In this document: one piece after another, positions 1 through 5,310 of the stretch | Numbering within the stretch: position 1 is the first letter of the stretch | Layout of the letters: every line of letters begins with the position of its first letter | The notes under the pieces: model-generated | What the model was told of the DNA's origin: nothing | What the model saw: the letters and a program-made list of their open reading frames with translations, nothing else | Database searches by the model: none | Translations under genes and position numbers: made by a program | Assembly: GCA_015661645.1 (NCBI GenBank) | Contig: DQVR01000100.1 | Location: forward strand, 1 to 5,675 | Source of the DNA: Pyrodictium delaneyi | GTDB taxonomy: Archaea > Thermoproteota > Thermoprotei_A > Sulfolobales > Pyrodictiaceae | Length of the DNA stretch: 5,675 nucleotides | Direction: 5' to 3'

Positions 1-74
1 AGAGACATAAAAATGTGAGCCATTAGCATCCTTTGGGGAGTGTGAAACTCTATAGGGGCTAGCTGTAACTTTTG

Positions 75-90
75 GTTCGCCCGGGCGAAC
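75..90. promoter_or_regulatory. Perfect 16-bp palindrome, candidate operator upstream of hypD
   Basis: GTTCGCCCGGGCGAAC is its own exact reverse complement. It directly abuts the TATA-like box at 91-98, so it covers the place where the archaeal BRE and TFB contact would lie. A protein bound here would compete with or assist preinitiation complex assembly, so I read it as an operator or activator site for a dimeric regulator of the hyp genes. As RNA it could form only a 6-bp stem with a CCGG loop and no T-run follows, so a terminator for an upstream gene is less likely. The symmetry is seen directly; the regulatory role is inferred. Confidence 0.5.
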
Positions 91-98
91 ATAAATTA
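91..98 (+). promoter_or_regulatory. TATA-like box of the hypD promoter
   Basis: ATAAATTA is the most AT-rich stretch close to hypD in an otherwise GC-rich region. Archaeal TATA boxes are centred about 26 bases before the transcription start, which would put the start near 118-123 and give a leader of about 20 bases before the TTG at 141. The bases just upstream (CGAAC) could serve as a BRE, but they are also part of the 75-90 palindrome. No experimental start site is available, so the assignment rests on position and composition. Confidence 0.45.
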
Positions 99-108
99 AG
101 CTCCCGCT

Positions 109-125
109 ACGGTGTTCTACACCGT
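109..125. promoter_or_regulatory. 7-bp inverted repeat at the predicted hypD transcription start
   Basis: ACGGTGT (109-115) and ACACCGT (119-125) are perfect reverse complements separated by TCT. If transcription starts near 120, the left arm is not in the mRNA, which favours a DNA-level operator over an RNA hairpin. If it starts earlier, the stem would sit directly against GGTG at 126-129, the only Shine-Dalgarno-like match before the TTG at 141, and could affect its access. The repeat is seen; either function is inferred. Confidence 0.35.
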
Positions 126-140
126 GGTGCCCCATAGGCC

Positions 141-1352
141 TTGCATGCTGAGCAGCGGCTGGCACGGTCGCACCTCCTCAAGCTGCTCGAGGAGAAGCTA
201 CGAGACCGGGAGCTTGCATACAAAGTCGTTGAGAAGATCCATAAGCTAGCACCGGTAGCTGCTAAACGCATAGGCCAGACACCTATAAAGGTAATGGACT
301 TCTGTGGTACGCACGAGTACACTGTTACGCACTACGGTATCCGGAGCCTAATGCCCCCAGAGATAGAGATAGTAGCGGGTCCTGGCTGCCCTGTCTGTGT
401 AACCCCCGCCTACTACATCGACGTCGCGGTCAAACTGAGCCTAGAAGGGATAAGAGTATACACTTATGGCGATGCCTATAGGCTCCCCGGGTCCGGGCGG
501 AGGGGCCGCGACATAAGAAGTCTAGAAGAAGCACGCGCGGCAGGAGGCGACGTCGTAGTAGTATACAGTGTGCTTGACGCGATCAGGATGGCGCGCCGCG
601 ATAGGAAGCCTGGCATGTTCCTCGCCGTAGGCTTCGAGACAACGGTGCCAGCAACAGCTAGCCCCGTTGTCGCGGGCGTTGTGCCCGAGAACCTCAAGAT
701 AATGAACGTACACCGGCTAACACCCCCAATAATGAAGTACACGTTTGAAACCCACCACGACAACCCGATACGCGGCGTCATAGCACCGGGGCACGTCTCC
801 ACAATAGTCGGTGTAAGGGCCTGGAAGTTTGTGGTAGACGAGTATGGCATACCCACTGTCGTGGCGGGGTTCGAGCCGATAGACGTGCTTATAGCAATAC
901 TGGAGATACTACGCCAACACGTAGAGGGCAAACCAAGACTAGTCAATGAGTACGGTAGGGTGGTGAGATGGGAAGGCAATACGCGTGCCCAGAAACTGAT
1001 AGCAGAATGCTGTGAGGAGGTAGATGCGGCGTGGCGCGGCATAGGCTTCGTGCCGCGTAGCGGTCTCGCCTTCCGCGACAGGTATAGAAACGTAGACGCG
1101 TTCCACGAGTATGGTATAAAGGAGCTTACATACGAGGAGTGGCGATACGACCTCCCGCCAGGCTGCCGCTGTGCAGAAGTAACACTAGGCATAGCTAAGC
1201 CTACAGACTGTCCACTGTTCATGAAGACGTGTACCCCCGGAACCCCATATGGACCATGCATGGTTAGTAGCGAGGGCGCATGTGCGGTCTGGGCACGGTT
1301 TGGCGGAGGCGGTTTGGCCGAGGAGATAGCACGCAGCCTCAACATAATCTAG
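141..1352 (+). CDS. hypD: HypD, [NiFe]-hydrogenase maturation scaffold, Fe-S protein
   Basis: HypD is the cytoplasmic [4Fe-4S] protein that, with HypC, carries the iron atom on which the two CN and one CO ligands of the hydrogenase active site are assembled. The family signatures are present in order: DFCGTHE (Cys55), GPGCPVCVTP (Cys83, Cys86), the GFETT segment, APGHVS, AGFEPIDVL, and the C-terminal Cys-rich region with C342-x-C344, Cys357, Cys364, CMVSSEGAC (Cys373, Cys381). Cys55, Cys83 and Cys86 correspond to the catalytic and redox cysteines known from bacterial HypD; the C-terminal set holds the cluster. The 403-residue length is somewhat above the usual 350-380, with a few extra residues at each end. 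The start is TTG: an in-frame TAG lies at 135-137 and no ATG, GTG or TTG follows in frame before codon 52, which is already at the first conserved motif. A weak GGTG (126-129) precedes it. It is the first gene of the D-C-E-F set. Confidence 0.96.
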   Translation: MHAEQRLARSHLLKLLEEKLRDRELAYKVVEKIHKLAPVAAKRIGQTPIKVMDFCGTHEYTVTHYGIRSLMPPEIEIVAGPGCPVCVTPAYYIDVAVKLSLEGIRVYTYGDAYRLPGSGRRGRDIRSLEEARAAGGDVVVVYSVLDAIRMARRDRKPGMFLAVGFETTVPATASPVVAGVVPENLKIMNVHRLTPPIMKYTFETHHDNPIRGVIAPGHVSTIVGVRAWKFVVDEYGIPTVVAGFEPIDVLIAILEILRQHVEGKPRLVNEYGRVVRWEGNTRAQKLIAECCEEVDAAWRGIGFVPRSGLAFRDRYRNVDAFHEYGIKELTYEEWRYDLPPGCRCAEVTLGIAKPTDCPLFMKTCTPGTPYGPCMVSSEGACAVWARFGGGGLAEEIARSLNII

Positions 1353-1396
1353 GCCCGGAGAACTCCAAGCTTGCCCCGTGTTTCCGCCCCGTTCCC

Positions 1397-1405
1397 TGTA
1401 TAGTA
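1397..1405 (+). promoter_or_regulatory. Possible weak internal promoter ahead of hypC
   Basis: TGTATAGTA lies in the 96-base hypD-hypC spacer. A start about 25 bases downstream would fall near 1427 and give a leader of about 20 bases containing the hypC Shine-Dalgarno site, the same geometry as proposed for hypD. The match to an archaeal TATA box is poor and the spacer has no other AT-rich run, so this is only a candidate. Confidence 0.18.
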
Positions 1406-1434
1406 GCTTGCCTTGTAATGCTCATATGTTGGTA

Positions 1435-1440
1435 GGGTGA
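1435..1440 (+). promoter_or_regulatory. Ribosome binding site that fixes the hypC start
   Basis: GGGTGA matches the archaeal anti-Shine-Dalgarno complement (GGAGGTGA) and lies 8 bases before the ATG at 1449. The GTG inside it (1437-1439) is in frame with hypC and would add four residues, but it is better read as part of the ribosome binding site. Confidence 0.75.
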
Positions 1441-1448
1441 CTGGACTC

Positions 1449-1721
1449 ATGTGCCTTGGTATACCCGCAGAGGTGAAGGAGGTAAAAGGCCACATAGCCT
1501 TAGTTGATTTCGGCGACGGAGTCCTCCGTGAGATAGATGTCGGTGCCCTAGAGGACCTAAAGCCCGGCGACCTGGTCATAGTCCACGCCGGAGTAGCCAT
1601 AGAGAAGATAGACGAGGAACGGGCAAAAGAAATGATCCAGGTTATTGAGGAGTTCATATCGGATTTAGAGAGGAAAGCAGAGGAGCTAGAGAAACTGCTA
1701 GGCTTCAAGAATACAGAGTAG
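1449..1721 (+). CDS. hypC: HypC, small hydrogenase maturation chaperone
   Basis: HypC (HypC/HupF/HybG family) binds HypD to hold the iron being fitted with CN and CO, then escorts it to the hydrogenase large-subunit precursor. The protein starts MCLGIP: the initiator Met is removed in the family so that Cys2 becomes the essential N-terminal ligand. That requirement, plus a GGTGA site 8 bases upstream, makes ATG 1449 the start in place of the in-frame GTG at 1437. At 90 residues it has normal length. A beta-barrel core (about 1-50, with AEVKEV, ALVDFGD and the VHAGVAI strand containing conserved His46) is followed by an unusually charged helix, about 53-85, rich in Glu and Lys that may form a coiled coil. 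The core is shorter and the tail longer than in E. coli HypC. It follows hypD, its complex partner, by 96 bases. Confidence 0.95.
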   Translation: MCLGIPAEVKEVKGHIALVDFGDGVLREIDVGALEDLKPGDLVIVHAGVAIEKIDEERAKEMIQVIEEFISDLERKAEELEKLLGFKNTE

Positions 1722-1746
1722 CACTACGCAATCATTATGGCGGTAG

Positions 1747-1786
1747 GCATGTTCTATGCATCGTTGTGTAACATGCTCATCTTTTT
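1747..1786 (+). terminator. Hairpin plus T5 run between hypC and hypE, possible partial terminator
   Basis: GCATGTT (1747-1753) and AACATGC (1770-1776) are perfect reverse complements with a 16-base loop; a G-U pair (1746/1777) could extend the stem. CAT and C then lead into TTTTT (1782-1786). Archaeal RNA polymerase stops mainly at oligo-T tracts, so some transcripts may end here after hypD-hypC. T5 is short and the stem is only 7 bp with a long loop, so efficiency is probably partial, if it functions at all. Confidence 0.35.
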
Positions 1787-1787
1787 C

Positions 1788-1797
1788 ATGAATTAAG
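1788..1797 (+). promoter_or_regulatory. AT-rich TATA-like stretch just before hypE
   Basis: ATGAATTAAG matches the hypD promoter stretch ATAAATTAAG (91-100) at 9 of 10 positions. Centred about 23 bases before the hypE ATG, it could drive only a leaderless or nearly leaderless hypE transcript, which would leave out the GGTG ribosome site at 1804-1807. It follows directly after the terminator-like hairpin. The similarity is seen; promoter activity is a guess. Confidence 0.22.
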
Positions 1798-1814
1798 TTG
1801 ACGGGTGTACTGCT

Positions 1815-2876
1815 ATGACGTGGTATGTCCGCCTATGGAAGTTCATAACTCTAGCCCACGGCTCAGGCGGTAAGGAGACAGAGGAGCTTGTAAAGAACCT
1901 TATAGTCCAAAGCGTGCCCCCAGAGCTGTGGAAGGTCGAAGGCGGCACTGGGCTCGACATATTGGATGATGCGGCCCTAATACCTGCTGGCGAGGACCGC
2001 TACATAGCTGTAACCGTTGACACCTACACTGTCAAGCCGATATTCTTCCCTGGCGGCGACCTTGGCAGGCTCGCTGCCTCGGGTACGATAAACGACCTAC
2101 TCATGGTGGGTGCTAGGCCCCTAGCAGTGCTCGACGGGATTGTGGTGGTGGAGGGGTTTCCAATAAAAGACTTCAAGAAGGTAATGAAGAGCTTTATACG
2201 CACCTTGGCAGAGGAAGGGGTCGCGCTCGTAGGCGGTGACTTCAAGGTTATGCCAAAGGGCCAGCTAGACGGTATGATAATAGCATCTATGGGTATAGGC
2301 ATAGTGGAGGGTAAGCCCATAATCGACAACGAGATACATCCTGGTGACAAGATAATCGTCTCTGGCTATCTAGGAGACCATGGCGCGGCCATCCTGGCGG
2401 CACAGCAGCCGATAGGAGTAGACCTAGGGGTAGAGAGCGACGTTAAACCGCTCACGAAGCTGATGCTCCCGCTGCTAGAGAGGTACCGCGGTAGCATACA
2501 CGGGGCCGGTGACCCGACCCGCGGCGGGCTAGCAATGCTGCTCAACAACTGGGCAGAGAAAACCAAGACAGTCATAGTAGTTGATGAGTCGAAGACGCCG
2601 GTCCGGCCCCAGGTACGAGAGTATGCCGAGATGCTCGGCGTAGACCCCTTCAGCCTAGCAAGTGAGGGCGCCGCGGTATTAGCTGTAGAGCCCTCAAAGG
2701 CCGAGGAGATAGTCGAGTACATGCATAGCCTAGGATTCAAAGAAGCTGTGATAATAGGCGAGGTCTACGAGCCCAAAGACCCCAGGCATGCTGGCAGAGT
2801 ACTCCTCAAGAGTGTGACTGGTGGAGTCCGCATACTAGAGCCTCCTAGCGGCGAGCTAGTCCCACGCATATGCTAG
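1815..2876 (+). CDS. hypE: HypE, carbamoyl dehydratase (thiocyanate-forming) for hydrogenase CN ligands
   Basis: HypE accepts a carbamoyl group from HypF on its C-terminal cysteine and dehydrates it with ATP to a thiocyanate, the source of the cyanide ligands. The protein has the PurM/AIR-synthase fold: N-terminal AHGSGGK (14-20), DDAA (51-54), the nucleotide-binding VKPIFFPGGDLGRLA region (73-87) and GTIND (90-94), GGDFKV (140-145), then the C-terminal domain with DPTRGGL (233-239) and an SEGAAV segment. It ends in PRIC, so the acceptor Cys353 is the last residue, as required in the family. Its 353 residues are slightly above the usual 330-340. The ATG start has GGGTG (1803-1807) 7 bases upstream. 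The normally conserved GDTKV Thr is Phe143 here, and LNE after TRGG is LNN. It lies 93 bases after hypC and is followed by its partner hypF. Confidence 0.96.
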   Translation: MTWYVRLWKFITLAHGSGGKETEELVKNLIVQSVPPELWKVEGGTGLDILDDAALIPAGEDRYIAVTVDTYTVKPIFFPGGDLGRLAASGTINDLLMVGARPLAVLDGIVVVEGFPIKDFKKVMKSFIRTLAEEGVALVGGDFKVMPKGQLDGMIIASMGIGIVEGKPIIDNEIHPGDKIIVSGYLGDHGAAILAAQQPIGVDLGVESDVKPLTKLMLPLLERYRGSIHGAGDPTRGGLAMLLNNWAEKTKTVIVVDESKTPVRPQVREYAEMLGVDPFSLASEGAAVLAVEPSKAEEIVEYMHSLGFKEAVIIGEVYEPKDPRHAGRVLLKSVTGGVRILEPPSGELVPRIC

Positions 2877-2923
2877 CCACAGCCTTTCCGTACATTGCTC
2901 TTTCCCCGGTGCTTGTCTTCTCC

Positions 2924-2930
2924 GAGGGTG
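2924..2930 (+). promoter_or_regulatory. Ribosome binding site that decides the hypF start
   Basis: GAGGGTG resembles the sites before hypC (AGGGTGA) and hypE (CGGGTGT). It lies 6 bases before GTG 2937 and 9 bases before TTG 2940. It is inside the longest open frame, which begins at TTG 2895, so that upstream start would place the site in the coding region. Confidence 0.6.
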
Positions 2931-2936
2931 TACTGT

Positions 2937-5261
2937 GTGTTGGCAAAGGCTAGGAGAGCTCTACGGCTCCGTGTGACCGGCATAGTGCAGGGGGTAGGCT
3001 TCCGCCCCTTCATATACAGGCTAGCGGTCTCCAGAGGCCTATCCGGCTACGTAGTGAACCTTGGCGGTAGCGAGGTAGAGATCCACGTTGAGGGCCGGCC
3101 TAGCCAGCTCGCGAGCTTCATCGAGGGTCTTTACCGGGAGAGGCCACCGCCAGCCCATATAGAGGAGCTAGAGATAGAGGAGGCAAAGCCTCAGGGCCTA
3201 GACGGGTTCACTATAAGGAGGAGCGAGCGGCGGAAGAGCAAGCGTAGCATGATACCCCCCGACTTCGGTATATGTAGGGAGTGTCTCCGCGAGATACACA
3301 ACTCCTCCACCAGGTTCTATGGCTACTACTGGAATAGCTGTGCCTGGTGCGGCCCAAGGTTCTCCATGATGTACACGGTGCCCTACGACCGCGAGAACAC
3401 CGCTATGAGAAAGTACCCTCTCTGCGCGGAGTGCCGGAGGGACTATGAGAACCCTGGAAACCTCCGCCGCTTCCACGCTCAGGGGATAAGCTGCCCCCGA
3501 TGCGGCCCGAGGACACACGTCTACACCATGGATGGTAGGCGGCTCGACGTGGAAGACTCCGTGGAGTGGGCTGCCAAGAAGATAGAGGAGGGCTACATAC
3601 TAGCGGTGAAGGGTGTCGGGGGCTTCCACCTAGCAGCCCTCGCCAGCCGGGACGACGTGGTCGAGGAGCTCCGGCGCCGCAAGCGCCGCCCTTCGAAGCC
3701 ATTCGCCCTAATGGCCCGGGACTGTAGCGTAGTCGAGGCGATTGCGGAGCCTCCTCCCGGCGCCTGCGAGGTACTAGAGTCGGCGGAGAGGCCGATACTC
3801 CTCCTCCCTAAGCGCCCAGGCTCACCCGTCTCCGAGCTAGTAGCCCCCGGCCTCGACACCATAGGGGTGATGCTACCCTACACAGGGTTCCAGGCACTGC
3901 TCCTTGAGCGGGTCCGCGACGGATTCCTCATCATGACAAGCGGAAACGAGACAGGCCACCCCATGTGCACAACCCTGGAGTGTGTTTTCACCCATCTACG
4001 CGGTATAGCTGACTACGTTGTAGCACATGATCGGGAGATAGTACACCGTGTTGACGACAGCGTGCTTCGCTACACCGACGGGGAACTAGTATTTCTCCGC
4101 CGGGCCCGCGGCTATGCCCCTATGTGGCTGTACGCCCCCATGGAGCTGCCCGATGCGGTCGCGGTGGGCGCTGAGCTACAGACAGCGGGCGCAGTAGCCT
4201 TTGAGGACAAGGTGGTACCAACCCAGTACATAGGCGACATGGACGAGCCAGGCCAGGTAGAGGAGCTAGAGCGCGAGCTACGCTGGCTCACAGAGGTCTA
4301 CTCCTTGAAGCCCAGGATAGTGGCTGTAGACATGCACCCAGGCTACCACAACCGTGGCCTCGCTGCGAGGCTAGCAGAGGAGTACGGCGCCGAGCTGGTA
4401 GAGGTGCAGCACCATCACGCCCACGCGGCAGCAGCTATGCTCGAGGACCGTGTCCTGCCAGGCGAAGCCAGGGTAGCGATAACGATAGACGGTACGGGGT
4501 ATGGGACCGACGCTACGGTCTGGGGAGGCGAGGTACTCGTAGCCAGCTACAGCGGCTTCACCCGTGCTGCGAGCCTTTACCCCTTCCGGCTCCCCGGCGG
4601 AGACGCGGCAGCTAAGTGGCCGGTAAGGGCCCTCGTAGGGCTCATGCAGGCTTCCGGCCTCGACGAGGAAGAGACGCTAAGCATACTGCAGCGCTGCGGC
4701 CTCCTATCGAGGGATAGGCTGCCACACGGCGAGGCCGAGGCCCGGGTAAGCTATAGGCTAGCAGCCTCCGGAAGAGCACCCCTGACCACAAGCATGGGCC
4801 GCACCCTTGACGCTCTAGCAGCGCTCTTGGGCGTAGCCTGGCGCCGCGACTATGAAGGCGAGCCAGCAATGAAGCTAGAAGCGGCCGCGCGTGGAGGCCG
4901 CGACCACGGCTACACCCCGAGGCTACTCAGCCTAGACGGCCGTCTCGTAGTTGACACCCCGGGGCTCCTACACTGGGTGCTCGAGAACCTCAACCAGCTC
5001 CCCCCTAGAGACATAGCAGCCACAGTCCAGCGCGGCCTAGGCAGAGCTCTAGGAGAGGTAGCAGCCCGGGCAGCAAGGGGGATAGATGGTCCAGTATACG
5101 TCTCTGGAGGTGCAGCCGTCAACACCCTTATAGTCCGGGGGATCCGGGAGACACTGAGAAGCCATGGCCTAGAGGCACGGGTACCACGCCGCCTGCCGCC
5201 AGGAGACGGTGGGATAGCGGCAGGCCAGCTCCTGGTAGCAGCGGCCATGCTTGAAGAATAG
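2937..5261 (+). CDS. hypF: HypF, carbamoyltransferase for hydrogenase maturation
   Basis: HypF hydrolyses carbamoyl phosphate, makes carbamoyl adenylate with ATP, and transfers the carbamoyl group to HypE Cys353. All domains are present. An acylphosphatase domain spans about 8-95, with VQGVGFRPF (17-25, catalytic Arg23) and Asn41. Two zinc fingers have pairs C113/C116, C135/C138 and C163/C166, C186/C189. A YrdC-like domain covers about 205-410, with KGVGGFHL from 225, an Arg/Lys-rich RRPSKPF stretch, TSGN (334-337), DDSV and RRARGYAP. A Kae1-like domain from about 420 has QHHHAH (metal ligands His492 and His496), DGTGYG (Asp518), WGGE, YEGEPA, VSGG and GDGGIAAGQ. GTG 2937 (or TTG 2940) is preferred over TTG 2895: it follows a good ribosome site and the extra 14 residues (LFPRCLSSPRVYC) have no family counterpart. 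At 774 residues it has normal length. Odd points are Tyr431 in TQYIGD (usually His), DATVWGGE (usually DG), and one extra residue in the second zinc finger. Confidence 0.96.
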   Translation: MLAKARRALRLRVTGIVQGVGFRPFIYRLAVSRGLSGYVVNLGGSEVEIHVEGRPSQLASFIEGLYRERPPPAHIEELEIEEAKPQGLDGFTIRRSERRKSKRSMIPPDFGICRECLREIHNSSTRFYGYYWNSCAWCGPRFSMMYTVPYDRENTAMRKYPLCAECRRDYENPGNLRRFHAQGISCPRCGPRTHVYTMDGRRLDVEDSVEWAAKKIEEGYILAVKGVGGFHLAALASRDDVVEELRRRKRRPSKPFALMARDCSVVEAIAEPPPGACEVLESAERPILLLPKRPGSPVSELVAPGLDTIGVMLPYTGFQALLLERVRDGFLIMTSGNETGHPMCTTLECVFTHLRGIADYVVAHDREIVHRVDDSVLRYTDGELVFLRRARGYAPMWLYAPMELPDAVAVGAELQTAGAVAFEDKVVPTQYIGDMDEPGQVEELERELRWLTEVYSLKPRIVAVDMHPGYHNRGLAARLAEEYGAELVEVQHHHAHAAAAMLEDRVLPGEARVAITIDGTGYGTDATVWGGEVLVASYSGFTRAASLYPFRLPGGDAAAKWPVRALVGLMQASGLDEEETLSILQRCGLLSRDRLPHGEAEARVSYRLAASGRAPLTTSMGRTLDALAALLGVAWRRDYEGEPAMKLEAAARGGRDHGYTPRLLSLDGRLVVDTPGLLHWVLENLNQLPPRDIAATVQRGLGRALGEVAARAARGIDGPVYVSGGAAVNTLIVRGIRETLRSHGLEARVPRRLPPGDGGIAAGQLLVAAAMLEE

Positions 5262-5283
5262 CCGGGCTGGTCAGCGGCGTGGA

Positions 5284-5310
5284 AGGCCTAGCTTATGCGC
5301 CTAGGAGCCT
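5284..5310. terminator. Weak imperfect hairpin between the convergent genes
   Basis: AGGCCTAG (5284-5291) can pair with CTAGG-AG-CCT (5301-5310) with a two-base bulge and a 9-base loop. It sits in the 39-base space between the hypF stop and the stop of the - strand gene and overlaps the latter. No oligo-T run follows on either strand, so its use as a bidirectional terminator is doubtful. I see nothing else in this spacer. Confidence 0.15.

Noticed and set aside
74..90. GGTTCG...GAAC resembling a tRNA T-arm
   Set aside because: The stem runs through the centre as a palindrome with no 7-base T-loop, and no anticodon, D-arm or acceptor stem can be found around it.
75..90. Redox regulator SurR-type site (GTT-N3-AAC)
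   Set aside because: The outer GTT and AAC are 10 bases apart instead of 3, and SurR is described from Thermococcales, not from this type of organism.
476..1345. Long open frame (289 codons) on the - strand across hypD
   Set aside because: It is antisense to a fully conserved HypD; its protein is Ser/Arg/Pro-rich with no recognisable motif, as expected of an antisense shadow in GC-rich coding DNA.
2581..2588. TTGATGA resembling a C box of a C/D-box guide RNA
   Set aside because: It lies inside conserved hypE codons and I found no suitable D box at the right distance. No convincing C/D pair was seen in the spacers either.
3198..5248. Several - strand open frames of 75-112 codons inside hypF
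   Set aside because: All lie antisense to intact HypF domains and have low-complexity Arg/Ser/Pro/Gly composition; none shows a family motif or a ribosome site I would trust.
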